Shown here piece by piece: positions 44,330 to 51,541 of a DNA stretch of 64,000 nt (positions are counted from its first letter, which is position 1; every line of letters begins with the position of its first letter). This stretch comes from an uncultured Gammaproteobacteria bacterium. Lineage in GTDB: Bacteria; Pseudomonadota; Gammaproteobacteria; Steroidobacterales; GCA-2729495. Under the pieces are notes generated by a model. It worked only from the letters and a program-made list of their open reading frames with translations, did not search any database and was not told the DNA's origin. Location of the stretch: positions 1 to 64,000 of the forward strand of contig CAKZWQ010000045.1 of the NCBI GenBank assembly GCA_937921935.1, read 5' to 3'. A program made the position numbers and the translations under genes.

Positions 44330-45628
44330 TCAGCGCGCAGAGACGACCTCGGCCAGAGCTTCAGGTCCGGGGGCACGCAGCCGGACCCACAGGGACAGGA
44401 AAAAAACCGACAGCGTCAGCACGCCGACAAACACGAAAGGTGCTGACGGCATCCACAAATCGAAAATGATCCCGCCAATCCAGGTTGAGAAAATAATTCC
44501 GAGGGTGCCGCACAAACCGAAGCCACCGATAATCGCACCGCGACTGTCATTGGGCGCCTCCTGGCCAAGCAGCACCTGGGCTGCCAGGTTGCAGGCGGTC
44601 TGACCGATACCCAGGAACACGAACAGGGGCAAGTATGCCGGGTCGCCGGGATCCGTCACGAAAAACATGGACATATAGGCCAGCGCTGCCACCAGGGAAC
44701 TGAAAGCCAGGCCTGACACTCGATTGACCTTGTCCAGGATGATGCCGAGCACCGGGGAGCAAAGCAGACCGGCCGACTGGGTAATCACAAAATTCTTCAC
44801 CCCAATGGCCATGGCCGCCGCGGTTTCCAGGCCCTGATCACGACCGAAGACAGTGCCCCAAAGCACAATGAAAGTACCCAGAATGACCAGGTCGCTGCGG
44901 GATACGAAGCTGGCGGCATAAGCCAGCGCGATGCGGGGCTGGCGGGCGCAAACCACCATTTGGCGCACCAACTCACGCTGCGACAGCCGCTCTTCAGGTT
45001 TGACGGGCGTGCCGGCACGGAAACCGGCCAGAAAAATGATCGCGCTAAGTACGCAAATGGCGGCCACGATCCAATGCATCCAGCGACCCGCCGAAATGGC
45101 ATCGATGCCGCTGTCGATGAGCCGGCTGGGTAAGTTGCCGATGCTCACGTTCATCAGCACGACGCCGATTCCCATGAGCACGCCGACAACAGCAACCAGT
45201 TTGCCCCGGCCGGCAGGCGCTGCGTAGTCGTGCATGATGGTGGTAATGGCGGTGGTCTGAGCGGTGGTACCCACCGCCAGGAAAATACGCACGGCAAACA
45301 GGGCAGCAATGGTGGTAACCAGGGGCAGCACCGCGTACCCCACTGCCATGGCCAGTGCACCCACAATAATTATCGGGCGGCGGCCGAATCGATCAGAGAG
45401 CACGCCGATGTAACCAATGATCAGCAGAGCCACTATTTCTGCCGTCACGGCCAGATTGCCGGTCAGGGCGCCCTCGCCCCCCTCAATCTTCAGCATTTCC
45501 AGGAGCACGTAGGGCTGGCCGATATTCACGAACACGATCAGCGCAATGGTCACAAAACTGCCATAGAGCAGGGTCGCGAACTGAACACGGCCAATCTCCG
45601 GCCGGAGCAGGCGGTCTATCAGGCCCAT
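44330..45628 (-). CDS. Major facilitator superfamily transporter
   Basis: This 432-residue protein has twelve hydrophobic helices. The MFS loop motif is GVLSDRFGRRPIIIVG between TM2 and TM3. No substrate can be inferred. A remnant of a second cation-exporter gene lies just upstream of its start, suggesting that this gene sits at a rearrangement point. Confidence 0.88.
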   Translation of the reverse strand: MGLIDRLLRPEIGRVQFATLLYGSFVTIALIVFVNIGQPYVLLEMLKIEGGEGALTGNLAVTAEIVALLIIGYIGVLSDRFGRRPIIIVGALAMAVGYAVLPLVTTIAALFAVRIFLAVGTTAQTTAITTIMHDYAAPAGRGKLVAVVGVLMGIGVVLMNVSIGNLPSRLIDSGIDAISAGRWMHWIVAAICVLSAIIFLAGFRAGTPVKPEERLSQRELVRQMVVCARQPRIALAYAASFVSRSDLVILGTFIVLWGTVFGRDQGLETAAAMAIGVKNFVITQSAGLLCSPVLGIILDKVNRVSGLAFSSLVAALAYMSMFFVTDPGDPAYLPLFVFLGIGQTACNLAAQVLLGQEAPNDSRGAIIGGFGLCGTLGIIFSTWIGGIIFDLWMPSAPFVFVGVLTLSVFFLSLWVRLRAPGPEALAEVVSAR

Positions 45629-45756
45629 GAATGCATTGCCCCTGCGTTCTGAAGACCCATCGTGGGTCAGGCACGGCTCTCAGGCCAATAGCCAGCGCGA
45701 TGACTGGCCGCTCGGTGGCGCAGCGGCGTGCCAGCCAACGCTGTTCGCCTGATAAC

Positions 45757-45828
45757 GAGTTTGAGGATGCCGAAGTGCTGATTCACAAGGACCCGCAAGG
45801 CATGGAAAGCGTGCCAGAATTTCTGGCG
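45757..45828 (+). pseudogene. 3' remnant of a second CDF cation-exporter gene
   Basis: The translation EFEDAEVLIHKDPQGMESVPEFL matches the last residues of the intact exporter (EFQDAEVLIHQDPQGQESVPAYL, 44248-44316) codon for codon, with roughly three quarters of the bases identical by eye. Nothing upstream on this strand resembles the rest of a CDF protein. It is either a diverged duplicate or the tail of a deleted second copy. Confidence 0.7.
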
Positions 45829-45860
45829 GTGCTAGCTTGCCCGCCCCTAACGCGGTCAAC

Positions 45861-46100
45861 TCACCCTTTCTGTTTTGATGCCCAGATTGCCAGCCGATGT
45901 CGAATGGTGACCTGTGAGACCTGCTCTTCGGGCAAAGGCTGAATTAACTTGTCGTGGACCAGCAGACGGTAAATGTACTCCAGCTTTTCATGGGCGGAAT
46001 CCGTCGGCTCGAATTCTACGGCGCCCCGTTTTTCGCCGTAGGCGACACCCAGGGCAATGGCTTTTTTGACCAGCTCTTTCTCGTTTTTCAGCTTTTTCAT
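45861..46100 (-). CDS. DUF5062 family small protein
   Basis: This 79-residue cytoplasmic protein starts MKKLKNEKELVKKAIALGVAYGEKRG and ends with IRHRLAIWASKQKG, with LEYIYRLLVHDKLIQPLPEEQ between them. That is the DUF5062 pattern of marine gammaproteobacteria; function unknown. It is preceded on its strand by DUF1059 and a motif copy at 46175-46193. Confidence 0.68.
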   Translation of the reverse strand: MKKLKNEKELVKKAIALGVAYGEKRGAVEFEPTDSAHEKLEYIYRLLVHDKLIQPLPEEQVSQVTIRHRLAIWASKQKG

Positions 46101-46174
46101 GGCGTTCTACCTGCGAAACATCTTAACGGTTGGCTAACTCGCCAGCTGGTCGGCGCTGACCACGCCGCTGCAGA

Positions 46175-46193
46175 CTGCGTGCACTGGTTACGT
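46175..46193 (-). repeat. TAACCAGTGCAAGCAG motif, copy A (3' of the DUF1059 gene)
   Basis: On the minus strand this reads ACGTAACCAGTGCACGCAG. A GTTAGCC lies at 46132-46138, so an attC-like span of 62 bases (46132-46193) can be drawn between R''- and R'-like ends. Confidence 0.4.
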
Positions 46194-46207
46194 ATCAGCA
46201 GTCAAAG

Positions 46208-46444
46208 CTAGTCCTCGGGCAAAGCGTCGAATTCCGCCTTTTTTAACTCAAACCATTGCTGCATTTGCTCAGGATCTTTCATGAGCTCCCGCATTTTCTG
46301 CATTGCTTCCAGATGCGGCGCATCCTGTTGCTCGTGCATTTCCATTCCGTGCTGTTGGCTTAAACCTGCCATTCCCTCGAATGTGCCGGCATGAAACTCC
46401 TTGTCACATGCACCCCCTAATTGTCTGCAGCTCATCGTTTTCAT
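46208..46444 (-). CDS. DUF1059 family small protein
   Basis: This 78-residue protein has the family signature MKTMSCRQLGGACDKEFHAGTFEGMAGLSQQHGMEMHEQQD, then an acidic C-terminal helix ending FDALPED. DUF1059 is a small Cys/His domain of unknown, possibly metal-related function. It is encoded on the minus strand in the row of small orphan genes. Confidence 0.8.
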   Translation of the reverse strand: MKTMSCRQLGGACDKEFHAGTFEGMAGLSQQHGMEMHEQQDAPHLEAMQKMRELMKDPEQMQQWFELKKAEFDALPED

Positions 46445-46536
46445 ATTGCACCCCCTACCTCATTAGCGGCAGCGAACGCGCGCCGCAGTCAAAAATCGCT
46501 TGCCTGCGCTGATCAGGTGATAAAAGCCACACGAGT

Positions 46537-47346
46537 TCATTCATCTCTTAGTAGCCTCGTGGATTGCGTGATTTGACGCGACAAATAGACTGACAATGCC
46601 AGTGATACGAGCCCAACGCCGGCTACCGCGACCCTGTCAGTGGTCGAGTAGTCTCCGAAAGCGACGGGACCCGTCAGCCAGAATATGGCGTCACCAATCA
46701 TGACTGCCGCGATGTGCGTCAGAATGCACGCTTTCAATGAACCGCCAATATAACGCAGCCAACCCCATGCAAACAGGATAGCGAGCACACCAAAGAAACG
46801 CGGCCATAAAGAATCCCACGGATGAGAGAAAGTATTGAAAAGGACGACAATACTTATAGCTGCCGCAGTGCCAAGATGGCGCGAAAGCTGTGTCTGCATA
46901 ATACCGCGGAAGCACGTTTCCGACGACGTAGATAAGGCGATCGAGATAACCACCCAATAGGTCGCCGAGAACAGGGGGCTCACACCATCTGGCCCGCTGG
47001 GTGCCGAATAATCAGTGCCGTGCCAGGTCTTCTCCAACACCCAAACTGCATGGGCCGCAATGTTGGAAGTGATGGCGAACGCAGCGATGAGTGTAATCGG
47101 CGCCTCGCACCGGGTTCGCAGGCCAATATCCCACCGCCTGTCGCACCACCACGTCACGCCAAAAACGGCGGCCAGGACCGGCACCGGGAACCAGGGCATG
47201 GCCGGCGTGCTGTCGGCATTAAATTGCGCTGTCAGCAGGCTGAAAGCGACCAGACAAAAGAATATGACCGTGGCGCCAAACGTCGCTGCCAAACAGATCT
47301 TGACTGTTATCGGCGCGGCCTTAGTTGTCAATTCGTTCGTCCCCAT
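46537..47346 (-). CDS. CPBP family intramembrane protease homologue
   Basis: This 269-residue protein has about eight TM helices. Motif 1 of CAAX/ABI proteases appears as SSETCFRGIM, with Ser in place of the first Glu of the usual E-E-x-x-x-R; motif 2 is FNTFSHPWD and motif 3 THIAAV. The second Glu, Arg and both His remain, so activity is uncertain. Family roles include prenyl-protein processing and bacteriocin immunity. Confidence 0.7.
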   Translation of the reverse strand: MGTNELTTKAAPITVKICLAATFGATVIFFCLVAFSLLTAQFNADSTPAMPWFPVPVLAAVFGVTWWCDRRWDIGLRTRCEAPITLIAAFAITSNIAAHAVWVLEKTWHGTDYSAPSGPDGVSPLFSATYWVVISIALSTSSETCFRGIMQTQLSRHLGTAAAISIVVLFNTFSHPWDSLWPRFFGVLAILFAWGWLRYIGGSLKACILTHIAAVMIGDAIFWLTGPVAFGDYSTTDRVAVAGVGLVSLALSVYLSRQITQSTRLLRDE

Positions 47347-47409
47347 GAGTCACCTGCGCTTGCAACAGGGGCGCAGCGTCAGCCGCGTCCAGCGACTAAA
47401 GGAGGCGAC

Positions 47410-47428
47410 CTGATTGCCCTGGTTATGG
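47410..47428 (-). repeat. TAACCAGTGCAAGCAG motif, copy D (3' of the SnoaL gene)
   Basis: On the minus strand this reads CCATAACCAGGGCAATCAG, 82 bases past the SnoaL stop and before the CPBP gene. No clear matching GTTRRRY end was found. Confidence 0.35.
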
Positions 47429-47509
47429 AAAGAATTATTCCTTCGATGAAAAGCCTCCAGCGAGTCCCCGGAACAAGAAAACAATTCATGAAATATAGCT
47501 ATAGTCCCT

Positions 47510-47986
47510 CTATTCACTGCCGTAATCGGTTTCCAGTGAACCTTCGCTGTCATTCGTCGCCGTACGCCAACCCCCCGGGATCATGCCCAGCTGTTGCATC
47601 ATGCCTAATGAATCTTCATTACCCCAACGTCCGCAAATCTTGCCATCACGAATCTGATAGGTATCCGTAGCGGTCATCCGGTAGGATTTTCCCGTCGGTT
47701 CATAACCCATAAAGTTGCCGGTCATTGTGCCGGTAGTAATCGTCCTGGAAACAACTCTGTCGCCATCCACCAGAATAAACTCGGAGGTCAGCTTGCGATC
47801 AGGAATACCTTGCTTGAAATACGGAAGATACTCGCGGAATGCTGCAGGCCCGGTGGGTGCACCCGGGTAGCCATCATGGTTATAAAAATCGTCTGTAAAA
47901 AACTCCTCCAGACGATCCAGATCCATTTGATTGTAAATCACATCAATTACGGTGAGGATCAGCTCTCTTTTATCGTCGTCGTTCAT
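47510..47986 (-). CDS. SnoaL-like cyclase/NTF2-fold protein
   Basis: This 158-residue cytoplasmic protein has the ester-cyclase SnoaL pattern: IDVIYNQMDLDRLEEFFTDDFYNHDGYPGAPTGPAAFREYLPYF, then a beta-rich part with TGTMTGNFMGYEPTGKSYRMTATDTYQIRDGKICGRWGNED. Such proteins cyclise polyketides or act on small ring compounds; substrate unknown. Start is the ATG at 47986; an upstream TTG would add ten residues. It is unrelated in detail to the exported SnoaL-like proteins at 19794 and 59965-61303. Confidence 0.85.
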   Translation of the reverse strand: MNDDDKRELILTVIDVIYNQMDLDRLEEFFTDDFYNHDGYPGAPTGPAAFREYLPYFKQGIPDRKLTSEFILVDGDRVVSRTITTGTMTGNFMGYEPTGKSYRMTATDTYQIRDGKICGRWGNEDSLGMMQQLGMIPGGWRTATNDSEGSLETDYGSE

Positions 47987-48259
47987 AGGTCTGCCGTTAG
48001 AAATCTTTTTTAACAAGAGACATACATTAGAATTTGTTAGGCGTTTGGAAACACGTTTCCCCGTTTGTTCGCATTACGGATGCTCCGGCACCGTCTCCCC
48101 ATTACTCTGCGCTCACTCGCTGGTCAGCGCAAGATTGACCCTGCTTCGCATCCGTATGCGCACCTTCTCAGGGTCGTGTGCGCATATCTTGTCGGCAAGC
48201 TGATAGTGTACCTACGCCACCTAGCGCTGCGGTAAGCACCCGGGCGAAGGCCGTTCCGC

Positions 48260-48278
48260 TTGCTTGTACTGGTTATGG
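48260..48278 (-). repeat. TAACCAGTGCAAGCAG motif, copy B (3' of the diheme cytochrome gene)
   Basis: On the minus strand this reads CCATAACCAGTACAAGCAA, followed by a GC-rich hairpin-forming stretch with CGGCCTTCGCCCG and then GTGCTTACCG, the layout expected inside an attC site. The R'-like end is degenerate (GCTAGGT). The rest of the gap 47987-48312 contains no gene. Confidence 0.4.
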
Positions 48279-48312
48279 GGCATGGCGTCCTGATGTTGGA
48301 GTGTGGCGGTGA

Positions 48313-49308
48313 TTAGAAATCATAGTCGCCAGGTTGTGATGTTGGCTGAGGAGTTAGTGTCTGCAGGTAAGCCCAGATAGCTCCCAGGTCCTGATCTGTC
48401 ATGCCCGCGAATGCCACCCAGGGCATCACCGTGTTGCGACTGAATGGTACTTTTCGTCCACTGCCCCGTTCCCTGAACAGCGCAATGAAATCAGCCCGAC
48501 TGAGGACGCCAATCCCTTCGGGGTGTGTGGTCAGATTGGGAGTAATAACAACCCTTGCTCCCGGCAGATAACGACCGCCAACCCAGTAACGGGCACCGCC
48601 AGTAAAAGCCTTTCCTTTCCGCTCAAGCCCCGGCGCATCGTTAGGCGTGTGGCAATAACGACAACGGCCTATGTCCGTCAGGTATTTACCATAGGCTGCC
48701 TCATCCGACGGATCCGGGCTCTTGGCAGGCGAAGGCGCCAAACTTGCCAGAGACAAAGCATGAATCCGCTTACTCAAGACAGGACCCCGGCCCGGTTGTT
48801 CGTGAACTACCGGGGGCAAAGTTTGAATATAGCTTGCGATAGCCTTGGCATCCTCGTCACTGACTGCGTGCAGGTTAAGCCACATGTTGGAATGAAGCGG
48901 CATACCATCGGGCCGCAATCCATCCCTGAAAGCCCGGATAATGTCGGATTTAGACCAGCCCCCGATACCGGTTACAGGATCCGGAGTGATATTCGGCTCG
49001 CATAATTTCGAGGTGACGAAATCCTTTGAGTCCTTGCCCCTTGGATTCATATTTTTTTCCAGTATCGGGCAGTCGATGCCTGCGTAGTTCGACTCTATCG
49101 GCGGCCTGCCGTCTATCTCGTCGTTCGGTGCTGAATGACAATGCGCACAGAGTGCCACTGTTTCCGCAAGATATCGGCCATGCTCAAGAACAGGATCGCT
49201 GACAACGCCATCGTCTGCGCTTCCCGAGCTTGCCATCAACGTCCCCAGCGCGGCGCACACTATCGCAATGGCGGGTCGGTACATCCAGAAAGTAGATTGA
49301 GCTTCCAT
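48313..49308 (-). CDS. Diheme cytochrome c, exported
   Basis: This 331-residue protein has a signal peptide (hydrophobic about 12-27) and two heme motifs, CAHCH (54-58) and CRYCH (216-220), with GIGGWSKSDIIRAFRDGLRPDG and WVAFAGMTDQDLGAIWAYLQTL. It is a paralogue of the anchored diheme cytochrome at 23510-24493 but lacks its extended anchor. It would carry electrons from a periplasmic dehydrogenase. A second in-frame ATG eight codons in is also a possible start. Confidence 0.88.
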   Translation of the reverse strand: MEAQSTFWMYRPAIAIVCAALGTLMASSGSADDGVVSDPVLEHGRYLAETVALCAHCHSAPNDEIDGRPPIESNYAGIDCPILEKNMNPRGKDSKDFVTSKLCEPNITPDPVTGIGGWSKSDIIRAFRDGLRPDGMPLHSNMWLNLHAVSDEDAKAIASYIQTLPPVVHEQPGRGPVLSKRIHALSLASLAPSPAKSPDPSDEAAYGKYLTDIGRCRYCHTPNDAPGLERKGKAFTGGARYWVGGRYLPGARVVITPNLTTHPEGIGVLSRADFIALFRERGSGRKVPFSRNTVMPWVAFAGMTDQDLGAIWAYLQTLTPQPTSQPGDYDF

Positions 49309-49474
49309 TTTTTAGTTGCTACACGCCTATCAGCCGCCACCACTGTATCACTTGAGTCACGATGTCTATGCAGCATCTACGCCCCGTCAAGCCTTGGGCA
49401 GGGGCGTAACGTATGCCAGGCCACGTGAACAGAGAACGCTACCTGGCCGAACTGCTTAGGCATCGTGGTCACTG

Positions 49475-49556
49475 AGCTAACATCCTCGTTGCAAAAAGCC
49501 ATCTTGTCAGCATCTCGCTCCAGGGCTTCGACCGCTCGGTTTGACACCGGTTAGCC
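49475..49556 (-). repeat. attC-like site with motif copy E (3' of the Rieske gene)
   Basis: On the minus strand R''-like GGCTAAC begins 2 bases after the Rieske stop and leads into GGCTAACCGGTGTCAAACC. R'-like GTTAGCT lies at 49481-49475, complementary to the first box in six of seven positions. The 82-base span fits the attC size range. Internal pairing is weak by eye. Confidence 0.4.
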
Positions 49557-49558
49557 TC

Positions 49559-50617
49559 CTATCTGATCAGAGGCACTGTATCCACCACCCAATTGCTGTG
49601 TTCACGTCGAGCCGGGCTGGGAATAGCGAACACTTTGCGTTCTTCCTGTTCTCGCAATGCATGCAGATCTATTTGCCAGCCTTTTGCCTGCCACTCATCC
49701 AGACCACGACGGTAACTGGTGACTATCTCATCCTCGGGCAGCAACAACTCACTTTTAGTATCGCGCGGTGAAAACAGCGGTCGCATGTCTTCTATTACAG
49801 GACGATCTTCTTTTTCGAACGCGAGGGTGGTTTCCGCAAGCTGTTTATCCATTTCATCGCCGAGCTGGAAATCTCGAGCATTGAAAAGATAGCGCGTGAC
49901 ACTGTGTGCATCGATCGGCCGCACAAAAGAGTAGAACATGAAGCTACCGGAAAAATTACCCATATTGAATGTCAGAAAAGTCCACTGATGCGACGGCCCA
50001 TGATGACCATGCTCGATTTTCACTTTGTCAGTATCCGTCTGCATGGCGCTGCCCCAGTCGGACGTTACCAACCGTTCTGCCAGTATTTCATCGGGGTCGA
50101 AGCCACCTTGCAGACCGGCTGAAGGGTGCACGAATTCAGTGTGAGTCGCATCAAGTCCATTTTCGATAACGCGCTCAAAACTCGCGTGCCAGTCATAGAC
50201 TAAATTGGTCACGCTCCAGCCCTCCTGATCCCATTGTTTGATCTCCATAATGGGCGGGCGCTCCTGTTCGGGCAGGTCGCCAAGGAAAGCGAAGACTATG
50301 CCGTAGCGCTCTACAACAGGATAAGAATCCACTCGAGCGCGCGAGGGAATGACTTTTTTGCCTCGCAAGGTTGGAATATGGCTGCACTTGCCCTCGCCGT
50401 TGTACTGCCAGCCGTGATATGGGCACGCGATGCGATCATCCTGCAGCTTGCCAGCACTTAATGAACCGCCCCGGTGGATACAGGTATCAGCAAGGCAACG
50501 CGCTTGCCCGTCAGAATCCCGAAACAACACGAAGCGCTGGCCTAAGGCTTGCGAGCGGACAGGAGACTCTTGCACCTCGGTGGACAACGCCATTGGATAC
50601 CAGAAATTTATATACAT
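49559..50617 (-). CDS. Rieske-type oxygenase, alpha subunit
   Basis: This 352-residue protein has a Rieske domain with Cys46/His48 and Cys65/His68 (TCIHRGG, CPYHGW). A catalytic domain supplies the mononuclear-iron ligands in ENGLDATHTEFVHP (Asp156 bridging, His159 and His164). It matches the VanA/phthalate-oxygenase-like single-component class that hydroxylates or O-demethylates aromatic acids, using an external reductase not present here. It is a clear paralogue of the enzyme at 62478-63620 with identical spacing of ligands and the same end (AIPSPARREH). Confidence 0.9.
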   Translation of the reverse strand: MYINFWYPMALSTEVQESPVRSQALGQRFVLFRDSDGQARCLADTCIHRGGSLSAGKLQDDRIACPYHGWQYNGEGKCSHIPTLRGKKVIPSRARVDSYPVVERYGIVFAFLGDLPEQERPPIMEIKQWDQEGWSVTNLVYDWHASFERVIENGLDATHTEFVHPSAGLQGGFDPDEILAERLVTSDWGSAMQTDTDKVKIEHGHHGPSHQWTFLTFNMGNFSGSFMFYSFVRPIDAHSVTRYLFNARDFQLGDEMDKQLAETTLAFEKEDRPVIEDMRPLFSPRDTKSELLLPEDEIVTSYRRGLDEWQAKGWQIDLHALREQEERKVFAIPSPARREHSNWVVDTVPLIR

Positions 50618-50965
50618 TTTCTATTGCCTGTTGAGAGCATCTATTCAGTTAGTTTGTCTTTCAGCTGCCAGGCGCAGGCAAAAGGCGTTAAAGACAAAGC
50701 CATTTGCTGCTTGCACTGGTTAGCGGGCAAATCCATCTCCAGATTCAACAAGTGAAAAATATTCTAACTCCATTCCAGATAAGCACGAATATCAACTTTT
50801 AGCCAAAACAGGCATTCGCAACAAGAGGAACTCAGCACATCGCGTATAAAATCCGCCTGGATTCTGGGTCGGCGGGTCGTTCGGCGCCGCATTACAATAG
50901 GCCAAGGCTTTAGGCGAATAGCCCAGCCACGGCGGAACCAGTTAATAGTTGATAGGTTGCTAATC
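50618..50965. other. Gap between the Rieske gene and the + strand SnoaL gene
   Basis: This stretch contains motif copy C (50707-50725), an inverted repeat TTTGTCTTT/AAAGACAAA, and no supported gene. A minus-strand open frame of about 90 codons (50764-51045) has Arg-rich composition and overlaps the + strand gene; I do not accept it as coding. Confidence 0.5.
50707..50725 (-). repeat. TAACCAGTGCAAGCAG motif, copy C (upstream of the Rieske gene)
   Basis: On the minus strand this reads CGCTAACCAGTGCAAGCAG, the best copy of the motif. No GTTRRRY partner is seen within 140 bases downstream on that strand. Confidence 0.45.
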
Positions 50966-51472
50966 ATGTCATTGGGAAAATTGAGTTTTTCGTTGTGTTT
51001 TATCACTCTGCTCTGGAGTGCCCCATCCATTTCGGATCCCGCCATTATTGATGTCGGCAGTGACGCCGACCATGCTGCAATGAAGGCGCAGCTGGAAGGC
51101 GTGATAGATGCCTACAATGCGGCCAACCCGGAGGCGTTTAGATCAGCTTACACAGAAGATGCCTGGGTTATTTCGATGCGTCGCCCGATCAAGGCTTCGC
51201 GCGAAGAGATTACGGCCGCTTTCACTCCAGGTATGTCGAAGTATCTGTTCAAGACGGAACTGGATGTACTCGACATCGAGGTGCATGGCGACATTGCCTA
51301 TATGATCGGGCGCAGCAAACTGACTGGCGTACCGCGGGAGGGCGCAACGGTACCGGCGTTCGTGGAGGAGCGTATCTACACGGCGATCTTCAAGCGGGAA
51401 GGTGAGGCATGGCTCATCCATAGACATATGGAATCGACGTCACCCACTTCAGGGTCGGACCAATCTGAGTAG
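50966..51472 (+). CDS. Exported DUF4440/SnoaL-like protein
   Basis: This 168-residue protein has a signal peptide (LGKLSFSLCFITLLWSAPSIS) and an NTF2-fold domain with LEGVIDAYNAANPEAFRSAYTEDAWVISMRRPIKASREEITAAF and ERIYTAIFKREGEAWLIHRHME. That is the DUF4440 pattern. The last seven residues (SGSDQSE) are encoded by a half-copy of the GGGTCGGACC repeat at 51451, so the true ancestral C-terminus may be shorter. It faces the opposite way to the neighbouring cassette-like genes. Confidence 0.8.
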   Translation: MSLGKLSFSLCFITLLWSAPSISDPAIIDVGSDADHAAMKAQLEGVIDAYNAANPEAFRSAYTEDAWVISMRRPIKASREEITAAFTPGMSKYLFKTELDVLDIEVHGDIAYMIGRSKLTGVPREGATVPAFVEERIYTAIFKREGEAWLIHRHMESTSPTSGSDQSE

Positions 51473-51541
51473 ATAAATTGGCGGAATGAAGCCTGCCCAC
51501 GCTCTGCACAAAGGCGGGCGAGGCGTACAGGGCCCGCTGGG

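Noticed and set aside
50764-51045. - strand open frame with Arg-rich product upstream of the Rieske gene
   Set aside because: It overlaps the start of the DUF4440-like gene, has no clear start or family, and its composition looks non-coding.
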